64,000 nucleotides of DNA from an uncultured Gellertiella sp. (lineage in GTDB: Bacteria > Pseudomonadota > Alphaproteobacteria > Rhizobiales > Rhizobiaceae), in contig NZ_OY735139.1 of assembly GCF_963457605.1 (NCBI RefSeq), positions 1,426,001 through 1,490,000 on the forward strand. Direction: 5' to 3'. Below are positions 20,964-29,554 of the stretch, piece after piece. The position numbers were made by a program, and so were the translations under genes. How positions within the stretch are numbered: the stretch's first letter is position 1; each line of letters opens with the position of its first letter. A model generated the notes under the pieces. It saw nothing but the letters and a program-made list of their open reading frames with translations, had not been told where the DNA came from and searched no databases.

Positions 20964-21034
20964 GGGAGGGGGAAGTTCAGGATGGAAATCCCCTCCCCCC
21001 AACGCAGCCCGAAGGCCAGTGCGGGTGGGAGGGG
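20964..21034. repeat. Alternative GC-rich stem-loops between binding-protein and permease genes
   Basis: CCCCTCCC at 20990-20997 can pair with GGGAGGGG at 21027-21034 (perfect, 8 bases) or with GGGAGGGGG at 20964-20972 (near-perfect), so two hairpins exclude each other. It sits downstream of the solute-binding-protein stop codon. Such stem-loops commonly protect or terminate the abundant binding-protein mRNA, giving more binding protein than permease. Confidence 0.55.
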
Positions 21035-21048
21035 ACGCCACTCAAGGC

Positions 21049-22308
21049 TTACTTCGCAGGCTTGTACCAGCTGTCGAGACCGTCCTGCAGCTTCTTGGCC
21101 GCGTCTTCCGGAGTCGAGGTGCCATTGATGACATTGGCAGACTGGGCCCAGGTTTCGTTTTCAAGATTCGGCGTGCCACGCGACAGGATCTGGTAGGTCG
21201 AGCGGATGGTCGACTTGCACTTGCCGCGCCAGGAGACGAATTCCTGCGCCATCGGATCGGTCATCTTGACCGGGGTCGAATTCAGGCTGAAGAAGCCCGG
21301 CAGCGAATTGGCGTAGATATCGGCAAATTCCGGCGAGGCGACCCAGCTGAGGAAGGTCTTGGCAGCCTCGGCATTCGCGCTCTTGGCGTTCAGCCCCATG
21401 CCGATGTCGTTATGGTCCGAGATGTAGCAGGGATCACCGGCATTTTTGACCGGCGGCTGGAAGGCCCCCATCTTGAACTGCGCCTGCTTGTTGAAGCCGG
21501 CGATTTCCCAGGAACCGGCGGGATAGATCGCGGCACGGCCAAGGGTGAACAGGTTCTGGCTGTCAGGATAGGTCTGGGCCTGGTAGCCGTCGCCGAGATA
21601 ATCCTTCCACTTGGCAAGCGTCTTCAGCGGCTCGACCCATTGCGCATCGGTGAGCTTCTGGTCACCCTTGATCAGCGCCAGACGGCCATCCTCGCCCTTC
21701 CAGGAATTCGGGCCGATATTCTGGTAGCCCATGGTGGCGGCTTCCCAGAGGTCCTTGGTGCCCATCGCCATCGGGATATAGGTGCCATCGGCCTTGATCT
21801 TGTCGAGCGCGGCGAAGAAGTCGGCTTCGGTGGCAGGCACGGCAATGCCAAGCTTGTCGAAAGCATCCTTGTTGTAGATGAAGCCATGGATGACCGAGGC
21901 CATCGGCACGCAGAAGGTCGCCTTGCCATCGTCTGTGGTCCAGGCGGACCTGGCGACCGGCGAGAAGTTTTCCATGCCCGGCAGCGCGGTCAGGTCAGCC
22001 AGATGCTTCTTGTTGTAAAGCTCCAGCGAGGCATCGAACGGGCGGCAGCTGATCAGGTCGCCCGCCGAGCCTGCGTCGAGCTTGGCATTGAGGGCTGCAT
22101 TGTATTCGGTCGGCGCGGTCGGCGAAAAGACCACCTTGATGCCGGGATTCTTGGCTTCAAAGGCCGGAATGAGCTTTTCCTGCCAGATCGACAAATCGTC
22201 GTTGCGCCAGCTTTCGATGGTGAGTGTGGTATCGGCAGCCTGCGCGATGCTGTAGCCAGCCATCAGGCTGGATGTCAGCAGCAACGCCTTGACAAGAGTA
22301 CGGGTCAT
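21049..22308 (-). CDS. Sugar ABC transporter substrate-binding protein (family 1)
   Basis: 419-residue periplasmic protein. A signal peptide (MTRTLVKALLLTSSLMAGYS, cleavage after IAQA) leads to mature ADTTLTIESWRNDDLSIWQ. Later segments VVFSPTAPTEYNAALNAKLD, TLGRAAIYPAGSWEIAGF and AKTFLSWVASPEFADIYAN are typical of CUT1 sugar-binding proteins. ATG at 22308 has GGGAG upstream; an in-frame ATG at 22338 would put a non-signal stretch in front. It follows murQ by 41 bases and precedes its permeases. Likely ligand: a GlcNAc- or MurNAc-containing sugar, from context only. Confidence 0.9.
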   Translation of the reverse strand: MTRTLVKALLLTSSLMAGYSIAQAADTTLTIESWRNDDLSIWQEKLIPAFEAKNPGIKVVFSPTAPTEYNAALNAKLDAGSAGDLISCRPFDASLELYNKKHLADLTALPGMENFSPVARSAWTTDDGKATFCVPMASVIHGFIYNKDAFDKLGIAVPATEADFFAALDKIKADGTYIPMAMGTKDLWEAATMGYQNIGPNSWKGEDGRLALIKGDQKLTDAQWVEPLKTLAKWKDYLGDGYQAQTYPDSQNLFTLGRAAIYPAGSWEIAGFNKQAQFKMGAFQPPVKNAGDPCYISDHNDIGMGLNAKSANAEAAKTFLSWVASPEFADIYANSLPGFFSLNSTPVKMTDPMAQEFVSWRGKCKSTIRSTYQILSRGTPNLENETWAQSANVINGTSTPEDAAKKLQDGLDSWYKPAK

Positions 22309-22349
22309 AATGGTCTCCCTCCATGGTGACGCCCCCATTGGCGCCCTGT

Positions 22350-23273
22350 TTAGACTTTTCTGTTGATGGCCTGCAAAGACTGGAGCGCCGACCGCAGATG
22401 CTGCCGGCTTGCCGACAGAAGCGCGGACGCTTCCGCCTTGCTTGCCGCCCCTGAGGCCAGAAGCACGGCAATCTTCACCGAACCGGAGGCCCTGACGAGC
22501 ACGTCCTCCGCTTCCTTGCGACCGATGCCGGAAATTTCCGACACCATGCGCGTTGCCCGCGCACGCAGCTTGGCATTGTCGGCCACGAGATTGACCATGT
22601 GGCCATCATGGACATGACCCAGCATCACGCCCGCCAAAGTCGATACGATGTTGAAGGCAATTTTCTGCGCCGTGCCCGCGCCCATGCGGGTGGAGCCCGC
22701 CACCACTTCCGGCGGCGTCGGCAAGAGGACCGCGACATTCGCCTCCGCAAACAGCGGTGCACCCGCATTGTTGGCAAAGCCGATGATGCCAGCCCCTGCG
22801 GCCCGTGCGGCCCGGGCAACGCCAAGCACATAGGGCGTGGACCCGCTGGCGCTGACGGCAAGGACGCAATCGCCCGCACCCACCCTTGCCAGCAGGACCT
22901 CTGCTTCCCCCTGACCGGCATCATCTTCCGGACCACCGGGCAATTCCGGCGGCGCACCCGATGACCCCGGCAAGCCACCCGCCATCAGGATCAGGATTTT
23001 TCGCGGATCGATCCCATAGGTGCCGGGAAGCTCCAGTGCATCGGCCATCGCCATCAGGCCGGAACTGCCGGCCCCCGCATAGATCAGCCTCCCCCCGCCC
23101 GAGAGCGTCGAAGCCACCCGTTCCGCAGCAAGGGCAAGGGCGGGAAGCGCGGCCTCGACCGCCTCGATCGCATCCAGCTGTCCACGCCACAGCAGGGACA
23201 GCATGTCAGCTGGAGCCAGCGTATCAAACGCCACCCCATCGTCATGCCTGAGCTCTGTGGTCTCCAAGATCAT
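22350..23273 (-). CDS. murQ: N-acetylmuramic acid 6-phosphate etherase-like SIS protein
   Basis: 307-residue SIS-fold protein aligning with MurQ, which removes lactate from MurNAc 6-phosphate to give GlcNAc 6-phosphate. Segments: GGRLIYAGAGSSGLMAMADA, ELPGTYGIDPRKILILMAGG (the Glu here lines up with the catalytic Glu of the DAAECPPTF block), VSASGSTPYVLGVARAA, and MGAGTAQKIAFNIVSTLAGV. The motif wording departs from textbook MurQ (S-S-G for T-S-G; ALEL for AAEC), so a related sugar-phosphate lyase is possible. First gene of the ABC arm; a 22-bp operator-like element lies 20 bases upstream. Confidence 0.85.
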   Translation of the reverse strand: MILETTELRHDDGVAFDTLAPADMLSLLWRGQLDAIEAVEAALPALALAAERVASTLSGGGRLIYAGAGSSGLMAMADALELPGTYGIDPRKILILMAGGLPGSSGAPPELPGGPEDDAGQGEAEVLLARVGAGDCVLAVSASGSTPYVLGVARAARAAGAGIIGFANNAGAPLFAEANVAVLLPTPPEVVAGSTRMGAGTAQKIAFNIVSTLAGVMLGHVHDGHMVNLVADNAKLRARATRMVSEISGIGRKEAEDVLVRASGSVKIAVLLASGAASKAEASALLSASRQHLRSALQSLQAINRKV

Positions 23274-23292
23274 GCCTTGCCTCCGCTGGCTC

Positions 23293-23314
23293 GAATAATG
23301 CCAACAAAATACCA
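23293..23314 (-). promoter_or_regulatory. Operator-like element upstream of murQ
   Basis: Read on the minus strand, TGGTATTTTG followed by TTGGCATTATTC. It carries TGGTAT and TTGGCAT half-units about one helical turn apart and matches the element at 23443-23464 at 18 of 22 positions in the same orientation relative to its gene. Probably bound by the GntR regulator encoded at 24365. Confidence 0.6.
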
Positions 23315-23442
23315 ATTGTCCATATAAAAATTAACCATTTGCCGGAAAGCTAAAATCATCACCCTCAAAATCCCAGCTTTATATCTTTTTATCAGATAGT
23401 TACGAAAAATTTCTGGAGCGACGCCAAAAGCGCCTTGGTTAA

Positions 23443-23464
23443 TGGTCTTTTTTTGGTATTATCC
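23443..23464 (+). promoter_or_regulatory. Operator-like element upstream of the GlcNAc kinase gene
   Basis: TGGTCTTTTT followed by TTGGTATTATCC, ending 16 bases before the ATG and adjoining GGAGG. The partner of the murQ-side element. Position over the 5' end of the transcript suggests repression that is lifted by an amino-sugar phosphate (inference). Confidence 0.6.
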
Positions 23465-23480
23465 AATCCGGAGGTATCAG

Positions 23481-24368
23481 ATGTCCGAATTTATCCTGGG
23501 TATTGATGGCGGCGGATCGACCTGCCGCGCCGCGGTTGCAACGCTTTCCGGTGCCGTTCTGGCCCGGGGCGAGAGCGGGCCCGCCAACATTCTTTCAGAC
23601 CCGCAGCTTGCCATTCGCCATATCACCGAGGCAGCCCTTGCCGCAGTGACGTCGGCGGGGATCGGACCGGAGCTGATCGAAACCATCCCGGCCCTGCTGG
23701 GGCTCGCAGGCAGCACGGTGCCGCGCGTCGTCGAACAGGTGCTGCCGCAGCTGCCCTTTTGCCGCTCCGTCATTGAATCCGATGGGCTGATCGCACTTCA
23801 GGGTGCGCTTGGCGACGAGGATGGCAGCGTCGCCATCCTCGGCACCGGCACGATTTATTACCTGCGATTTAAAGGCGAAATTCGCACCATCGGCGGCTGG
23901 GGCTCGATCCTCGGCGATTTCGGCAGCGGCTGCTGGATCGGCAGGGCTGCCCTGCAGGAAAGCCTGCTTTCCCATGACGGCATCAGGCCACAGAGCCGGC
24001 TGACCGCATCGCTGATGGCCCATTTCGGCGATGATCCGGCCCGGATGGTCGATTTCGCCCGGGGCGCGACCCCGCGGGATTTTGCAGGGCACGCGCCCCA
24101 GGTCTTTCAGCATGCGGATGAAGGCGACGCCATCGCCATTTCCCTGCTTCGCCAGGCGGGCGAACTGGTCGATGCGGCGCTGGACCGGCTTGTCGGGCTG
24201 GGCGGCGCGCAGTCACTCTGCCTGCTCGGCGGGATTGCGGGTCCCTTGCGCCCCTGGCTTGCCGAGCGGCACCGCGCCAGGCTGCGCCCGCCGGTAGCCG
24301 ATGCGCTGACCGGTGCCGTCGAGCTTGCCCGGATGCGCTTTGCCGGACAGAAGGGGGAGGTCGCATGA
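23481..24368 (+). CDS. N-acetylglucosamine kinase, BadF/BadG/BcrA/BcrD ATPase family
   Basis: 295-residue kinase. N-terminal phosphate loop ILGIDGGGSTCRAAVATL, a second phosphate loop VAILGTGTIYYLRFKGEIR, GGWGSILGDFGSGCWIGRAA and SLCLLGGIAGPLRPWLAERH, as in GspK/NagK-like kinases of this fold. Predicted to phosphorylate GlcNAc (or glucosamine) to the 6-phosphate used by NagA. The start at 23481 has GGAGG 6 bases upstream. Overlaps the GntR gene by four bases. Together with the ROK protein, it gives this locus two amino-sugar kinases of different folds. Confidence 0.88.
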   Translation: MSEFILGIDGGGSTCRAAVATLSGAVLARGESGPANILSDPQLAIRHITEAALAAVTSAGIGPELIETIPALLGLAGSTVPRVVEQVLPQLPFCRSVIESDGLIALQGALGDEDGSVAILGTGTIYYLRFKGEIRTIGGWGSILGDFGSGCWIGRAALQESLLSHDGIRPQSRLTASLMAHFGDDPARMVDFARGATPRDFAGHAPQVFQHADEGDAIAISLLRQAGELVDAALDRLVGLGGAQSLCLLGGIAGPLRPWLAERHRARLRPPVADALTGAVELARMRFAGQKGEVA

Positions 24369-25135
24369 AGCTTTCCGCCATCCTCTCCCATGAAAACATC
24401 CAGGCGACCGGTCGCGGCCCGCTCTACATGAAACTGCGCCAGGTGCTGGAAGAGGCCATCCGCGGCGGCAGGCTGGAGCAGGGCGACGCCTTGCCGCCGG
24501 AACGCGACCTTGCCGAGCTTGCCGATGTCAGCCGGGTGACGGTGCGCAAGGCGGTTGATGATCTCGTGCGCGACGGTTTGCTGGTGCGCCGCCATGGTTC
24601 GGGCACCTTCGTCTCAAAGCCGGTGTCGCGCGTGCAGCAATCGCTCTCCCGCCTGACCTCCTTTACCGAGGACATGGCGCGGCGCGGCCTGGTCACGAGG
24701 GCCGAACTGCTGGAGCGCGGGCTGTTTCACCCGACAACCGAAGAAACCGTGATGCTCGGCCTGTCCGCAGGCATGATGGTCGCCCGCATCAGCCGGTTGC
24801 GGCTGGCCAATGGCACGCCGCTTGCCATCGAGCGTGCCAGCCTGTCGCCGGAATTCCTGCCGGAGCCGGAGCGGGTCGATACCTCGCTCTATGCCGAGCT
24901 GGACCGCACGGGCTCAAGGCCGGTGCGGGCGATCCAGCGGATTTCCGCCTGCAATGTCAAGGAACCCGACGCCGACCTGCTCGGCATTCCCGCCGGTGCG
25001 GCAGGTCTTTCCATCGAGCGGGTTTCCTATCTGGCCTCCGGCCGGGTGGTGGAATTCACCCGCTCGCTCTATCGCGGCGACGCCTATGATTTCGTCGCCG
25101 AAATGACACTTGGCGACGGCGAACCCGGCAAATGA
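24365..25135 (+). CDS. GntR-family (HutC subfamily) regulator of amino-sugar genes
   Basis: 256-residue regulator. Winged-helix domain at about residues 18-85: GPLYMKLRQVLEEAIRGGRL, LPPERDLAELADVSRVTVRK, GLLVRRHGSGTFV. The C-terminal UTRA effector domain (about 95-250) includes LASGRVVEFTRSLYRGDAYD, the HutC/NagR-type end that binds sugar phosphates. Coupled to the kinase gene by ATGA overlap. Likely autoregulates and controls the divergent murQ/ABC arm through the two 22-bp elements. Comparable to NagQ/NagR/DasR regulators; which effector is used cannot be seen. Confidence 0.9.
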   Translation: MKLSAILSHENIQATGRGPLYMKLRQVLEEAIRGGRLEQGDALPPERDLAELADVSRVTVRKAVDDLVRDGLLVRRHGSGTFVSKPVSRVQQSLSRLTSFTEDMARRGLVTRAELLERGLFHPTTEETVMLGLSAGMMVARISRLRLANGTPLAIERASLSPEFLPEPERVDTSLYAELDRTGSRPVRAIQRISACNVKEPDADLLGIPAGAAGLSIERVSYLASGRVVEFTRSLYRGDAYDFVAEMTLGDGEPGK

Positions 25136-25175
25136 GGGCTGTGCCCTGCCCTCAGCGGACGAACCCGAGGAATTG

Positions 25176-26201
25176 ATGATGCAGACCCACATGCGACGCG
25201 AAATCAGCGAGATCCCCGAGGCCGCCGCCCGGCTGATCGAGACATCCGGACCGGCCTTGCGGAAAGCGGGGCTGGCGTTGCGGGACCAGGACCCGACCTT
25301 TATCGCCACCATCGCCCGGGGCTCCTCCGATCACGCCGCCCATTTCATCAAATATGCCATTGAACTCGTGGCACGCAAGCCGGTGGCCTCGCTCGGCCCG
25401 TCGCTGGCGTCCATCTATGGCGTGACACTGGATCTGAAAGGGGCCGCCGTCATCGCCGTCTCGCAATCCGGCAAGAGCCCGGATATCGTCGCGATGGCGC
25501 AGGCCGCGACCCGCAGTGGCGCAACGACAATTGCGCTGGTCAATACGATCGATTCCGCGCTTTCCGCCGCCACGACCCATCCCGTCGATATTGCTGCCGG
25601 TCCGGAGCTCGCGGTGGCCGCGACCAAGAGCTATGTCAATTCCGCGCTTGCGGGCCTCATGCTTCTCGCCGAATGGACCGGCGACCGCGACCTGCTTGCC
25701 GCCCTCCATGCCCTGCCCGGCCATTTCGAAAGGGCCGTGGCGATTGAGTGGCAGGGGCTGGGCGAGGATCTGATCCGCGCGGGGTCGCTCTACATGCTGG
25801 GCCGGGGACCGGCGCTTGCGATTGCCGGCGAGGCGGCGCTGAAATTCAAGGAAACCTCCGGCATGCATGCCGAAGCCTATTCGGCAGCCGAAGTGCTGCA
25901 TGGCCCGGTGGCGCTGGTGAAGCCCGAATTCCCGGTGATTGTCTTTGCCGCCCGCGACAGGGCGGAAGCCTCTGTGATTGCGGTTGCCGACGGGCTTGCG
26001 GCAAAGCGGGCCGCCGTCTATGCCACCTCTTCGGGCGTGACCAAAGCCGGCAAGCTCGACCATATCGCCACCGGCCATCCCCTGACCGATGCGCTGGCGC
26101 TGATCCTGCCCTTCTACGGGTTTGTCGAGGGCTGGTCGCGGTCCCGCGGCTTCGACCCCGACAGGCCGGAGTCCCTGAACAAGGTAACGGAGACCCGATG
26201 A
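25176..26201 (+). CDS. SIS-domain glucosamine-6-phosphate deaminase/isomerase (NagB-II/GlmS-like)
   Basis: 341-residue double-SIS protein resembling the isomerase half of GlmS without the glutaminase domain: MRREISEIPEAAARLIETSG, IARGSSDHAAHFIKYAIELV, AVSQSGKSPDIVAMAQAATR, VAATKSYVNSALAGLML and C-terminal SLNKVTETR. NagB-II-type enzymes deaminate glucosamine 6-phosphate to fructose 6-phosphate, completing the path after NagA. ATG codons at 25176 and 25179 both suit CGAGG upstream. Forty bases after the regulator; overlaps nagA by four bases. No classical NagB occurs in the window. Confidence 0.88.
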   Translation: MMQTHMRREISEIPEAAARLIETSGPALRKAGLALRDQDPTFIATIARGSSDHAAHFIKYAIELVARKPVASLGPSLASIYGVTLDLKGAAVIAVSQSGKSPDIVAMAQAATRSGATTIALVNTIDSALSAATTHPVDIAAGPELAVAATKSYVNSALAGLMLLAEWTGDRDLLAALHALPGHFERAVAIEWQGLGEDLIRAGSLYMLGRGPALAIAGEAALKFKETSGMHAEAYSAAEVLHGPVALVKPEFPVIVFAARDRAEASVIAVADGLAAKRAAVYATSSGVTKAGKLDHIATGHPLTDALALILPFYGFVEGWSRSRGFDPDRPESLNKVTETR

Positions 26202-27361
26202 CCACCCCGACCACAGCCTTTCTCGGTGCGCGCCTGTTCGACGGCGAGACCTGGCATGACGACAGGGCCCTGCTGCTCTCGGGTAGCCGGATCGAAGGCC
26301 TTGTCGCGCCGGACAGCCTTGCCGCCAATGTCAGGCGCGTCGATGCCACGGCCAGCCTGATCGTCCCGGGTTTCATCGATTTGCAGGTGAATGGCGGCGG
26401 CGGGGTGATGCTGAACGACACCCAAAGCGTTGAAGCAATCCGCCGGATCACCTCGGCCCATGCCCGTTTCGGCACCACCGCATTGCTTCCAACTTTGATC
26501 ACCGACACCATCGAGATCACCCAAGCGGCGATTGCCGCAGGCCGGGCCGCACGGGCGGCAGGCGTGCCGGGATTCCTCGGCCTGCATCTGGAAGGCCCGC
26601 ATCTGTCGCTTGCCCGCAAGGGCGCCCATGATCCGCAGCTGATCCGCCCGATGCGGGACGATGATCTCGCCCGGCTGCTTGCCGCCGCCCCGGCTTTCGA
26701 GGTGTTCATGACGACGGTTGCGCCGGAAAATGTCCGTGCCGATCAGGTACAGCGGCTGGCGGAGGCGGGCGTTCTGGTGTCGATCGGCCATACCGATGCC
26801 ACCTGCGAGACGGTCAGGGCCTATGCCCGCGCCGGGGCCCGCGCTGTCACCCATCTGTTCAATGCCATGAGCCAGCTCGGCAATCGCGAACCGGGCGTGG
26901 TCGGGGCAGCGCTGGCCGAAGGCGGTCTCTCGGCGGGGCTGATTGCCGATGGCTTCCATGTCGATCCCGTCAGCATCGGCGTGGCGCTTGCCGCCAAGGC
27001 CGGGCCGGGACGGGTCTTCCTCGTCACCGATGCGATGTCGACCATCGGCACCGACATGACCGGCTTCACGCTCAATGGCCGCGCCATCCGCCGCGCGGGC
27101 GGCAAGCTCACCCTTGCCGATGGCACGCTCGCCGGAGCCGACATCGACATGCTGTCCTCGATCCGTTTCCTGCATGACCATCTCGGCCTCTCGCTCGACG
27201 AAACCCTGCGCATGGCCTCCCTCTACCCCGCCCGCGCCGCCCGTATCGACCACCGCAAGGGCGCGCTGAAGCCGGGCATGGATGCCGATTTCGTGCAGCT
27301 CTCCCCCGGTCTCGACATCCTCGGCACCTGGATCGGCGGGGCCCTGGTCGCGGCGGATTGA
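26198..27361 (+). CDS. nagA: N-acetylglucosamine-6-phosphate deacetylase
   Basis: 387-residue amidohydrolase converting GlcNAc 6-phosphate to glucosamine 6-phosphate and acetate. Family blocks in order: VPGFIDLQVNGGGGVMLND, LGLHLEGPHLSLARKGAHD (metal-binding Glu), VSIGHTDATCE, THLFNAMSQLGNREPGVVG, IADGFHVDP and LVTDAMSTIG (catalytic Asp). The ATG at 26198 overlaps the preceding stop. Length fits NagA (about 380). Acts between the kinase and the SIS deaminase of the same operon. Confidence 0.95.
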   Translation: MTTPTTAFLGARLFDGETWHDDRALLLSGSRIEGLVAPDSLAANVRRVDATASLIVPGFIDLQVNGGGGVMLNDTQSVEAIRRITSAHARFGTTALLPTLITDTIEITQAAIAAGRAARAAGVPGFLGLHLEGPHLSLARKGAHDPQLIRPMRDDDLARLLAAAPAFEVFMTTVAPENVRADQVQRLAEAGVLVSIGHTDATCETVRAYARAGARAVTHLFNAMSQLGNREPGVVGAALAEGGLSAGLIADGFHVDPVSIGVALAAKAGPGRVFLVTDAMSTIGTDMTGFTLNGRAIRRAGGKLTLADGTLAGADIDMLSSIRFLHDHLGLSLDETLRMASLYPARAARIDHRKGALKPGMDADFVQLSPGLDILGTWIGGALVAAD

Positions 27362-27432
27362 ACCCGCCCGCCCTTCCCAAAGCGCGAGAAATCCGGCAAC
27401 CTCGGCAGGTTTTCACCAGACGGACGGAATGG

Positions 27433-28422
27433 ATGCACAATCTTCTCACGGATATTTCAGGTGTGGCGGTTGGCCATGCCACGGATCTTGAGCTTGCATC
27501 GGGGGTCACCGCCGTGGTGTTCGACCGGCCCGCGACGGCGTCCGTCAGCATTCTCGGCGGGGCGCCCGGCAGCCGTGACAGCGCCATGCTCGATCCCGCC
27601 GCCAGCATCCAGACCATCGATGCGCTGGTGCTGTCGGGCGGCTCGGTCTTCGGCCTCGATGCGGCAGGCGGCGTGCTCGATGGCCTCAGGGCAAAGGGGC
27701 GCGGCATTTCCTTCGGCAACACGCTGGTGCCGACCGCCGCGCAGGCGATCCTGTTCGACCTGATGAATGGCGGCAACAAGGACTGGGGCCTGACATCGCC
27801 CTATCACCGGCTGGGCTACGAGGCCTTTCAGGCAGCGTCGCACGGACCTTTCCCGCTCGGCACGGTTGGCGCGGGTACCGGCGCGACCACGGCCAACCTG
27901 AAGGGCGGGCTGGGCTCGGCCAGTGCCGAAACGCCAGCCGGCCACCGGGTCGCCGCCATCGTTGCCGTCAATGCGCTCGGCAGTACCACGGTGGGCGATG
28001 GCCCGCATTTCTGGGCCGCGCCCTTCGAGCGTGACGGCGAATTCGGCGGGCTCGGCTATCCCGCCCGCTTCGGGCCGGAGGCGACGGCCCTGCGGGTGAA
28101 GGGCATGCAGCCGACGGCAACCACCATCGGCATCGTCGTGACCGATGCGGTGCTGACCAAGGCGGAGGCGCACCGGCTGTCGATCCTCGGTCATGACGGG
28201 CTGGTGAGAGCCATCCACCCCGCCCATTTCCCCTCCGATGGCGACACGGTCTTTGCCGCCGCCACCGGCGCAAAGCCGCTGACAGGGCCGCGCGACTTCA
28301 TGCACCTTTGCCATCTCGCCATGGTGACGATGGCCCGCGCCGTGGCGCGCGGGATCTTCGAGGCGAACGCCCTCCCCCATCCGGACAGCCAGCCCGCCTG
28401 GCGGGACCGCTTTTCCGGGTGA
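27433..28422 (+). CDS. P1 family peptidase (DmpA/S58-like)
   Basis: 329-residue member of the self-processing Ntn-hydrolase-like P1 family: LLTDISGVAVGHATDLELAS, ALVLSGGSVFGLDAAGGVLD, GTVGAGTGATTANLKGGLGS and VAAIVAVNALGSTTVGD. DmpA relatives are aminopeptidases that cut themselves before a Ser to mature; smaller bacterial members are of uncertain activity. The ATG at 27433 was chosen over an upstream frame extension (27358) that lacks family similarity. Seventy-one bases after nagA and possibly cotranscribed; it could act on muropeptide-derived or D-amino-acid peptides (inference). Convergent with the M24 gene, 4 bases apart. Confidence 0.85.
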   Translation: MHNLLTDISGVAVGHATDLELASGVTAVVFDRPATASVSILGGAPGSRDSAMLDPAASIQTIDALVLSGGSVFGLDAAGGVLDGLRAKGRGISFGNTLVPTAAQAILFDLMNGGNKDWGLTSPYHRLGYEAFQAASHGPFPLGTVGAGTGATTANLKGGLGSASAETPAGHRVAAIVAVNALGSTTVGDGPHFWAAPFERDGEFGGLGYPARFGPEATALRVKGMQPTATTIGIVVTDAVLTKAEAHRLSILGHDGLVRAIHPAHFPSDGDTVFAAATGAKPLTGPRDFMHLCHLAMVTMARAVARGIFEANALPHPDSQPAWRDRFSG

Positions 28423-28426
28423 GAGG

Positions 28427-29527
28427 TCAGGAGCCCGCAATCAGCGTGCGCGGCAGTTCCGACAGGATCTCCGCACCTTCGGCCCGGAGGATGACGATTT
28501 CCTCCAGCCGCACGCCGAAGCGGTCCTTGAGATAGATGCCGGGCTCGATGGAAAACACGTTGCCCTCCTCGAGAAGGACATCCGAAGTCGCGGTGATATA
28601 GGGGCCTTCGTGGATGTCGATCCCGAGCCCGTGGCCGGTGCGGTGCAGGAACAGGTCGCCATAGCCGGCCTCGGTGATCACGCCACGGGCGGCGGCGTCG
28701 ACCGCACTTGCCCGCACGCCGGGCCGGGCCGCCGCAACGGCGGCACGCACGGCACGATCCACCACCGCATGGATCTCCGCCAGCCCTTCCGGGGCCTCGC
28801 CGAAATAGCCCATGCGGGTCATGTCGCTCGGATAGCCCTTCGAACGGCCGCCGATATCGAGAAGCACGCTGTCTCCCCGTTTCAGGCGGCGCTCGGAACT
28901 GTAGTGGTGCGGGAAGGCGCCGTTTTCGCCAAAACCGACGATGGTGAATTCGGCGACCGCCCCTTCGGCGCGATAGAAGGCCTTGACCACCTCCGCCACA
29001 TCGATCTCGCGCATCCCTTCTTTCAGCGACGCGAAGGCGGCCTCGGCGGCGCGGTCATTGATCAGCGCGTTTTCCTTGAGGCGGCGATATTCATCCTCAT
29101 CCTTGCGCCCCCGGAGCACCGCGAGGGTCTCCGCCGTGAAACGGTGGTGCGGCTGATCGAGCGCGCCGAGCAGCAGCAGCGCGAAATCCGCCCGCATGCT
29201 CTCATCGAGCGCAACCGTCAGGCCGGGCTTGCCTTTGGCACCGAAATCACCGAGCAGCCGGTCGAGCGCACCTGCCGCGCCCTCGTCATCCGCCCAGGGA
29301 TAGAACGGGATATCGGTATCCTTGCGCGCCGCATCGGCATTCAGCTTCGGCATCAGGAAGGCGACGTGGTCAGCCGTCACGATCTGCATCACCGGCCGCT
29401 CGTCGCCATGCGGCGATACGCCCGACAGCCACATCATGTGCGAACTCGGCCCGACCGCCAGAAGGTCGGTCCCGGTTTCCTGCATGCGACCGCGGAGCGC
29501 GGCCAGTCTCTTGGTATAATCAGCCAT
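28427..29527 (-). CDS. M24 family metallopeptidase (Xaa-Pro dipeptidase/creatinase-like)
   Basis: 366-residue protein with an N-terminal creatinase-like domain and a C-terminal pita-bread metallopeptidase domain. All dimetal ligands are visible: Asp in LLDIGGRSKGYPSDMTRMGY (two Asp), His in HRTGHGLGIDIHEGPYI, Glu in NVFSIEPGIYL and Glu in GVRLEEIVIL. Prolidase or aminopeptidase P-type activity on X-Pro bonds is likely; creatinase-like amidohydrolase activity is possible. Last gene of the LacI operon, 27 bases after the aldo/keto reductase gene, with GGAG 6 bases before the ATG. Confidence 0.9.
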   Translation of the reverse strand: MADYTKRLAALRGRMQETGTDLLAVGPSSHMMWLSGVSPHGDERPVMQIVTADHVAFLMPKLNADAARKDTDIPFYPWADDEGAAGALDRLLGDFGAKGKPGLTVALDESMRADFALLLLGALDQPHHRFTAETLAVLRGRKDEDEYRRLKENALINDRAAEAAFASLKEGMREIDVAEVVKAFYRAEGAVAEFTIVGFGENGAFPHHYSSERRLKRGDSVLLDIGGRSKGYPSDMTRMGYFGEAPEGLAEIHAVVDRAVRAAVAAARPGVRASAVDAAARGVITEAGYGDLFLHRTGHGLGIDIHEGPYITATSDVLLEEGNVFSIEPGIYLKDRFGVRLEEIVILRAEGAEILSELPRTLIAGS

Positions 29528-29554
29528 TCCAGTCTCCAGATATCGGTAAAGTGT

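Noticed and set aside
20941-21034. CRISPR or tandem-repeat array in the G/C-rich gap
   Set aside because: The repeats are inverted and few, explained by stem-loops; no regularly spaced direct repeats exist anywhere in the window.
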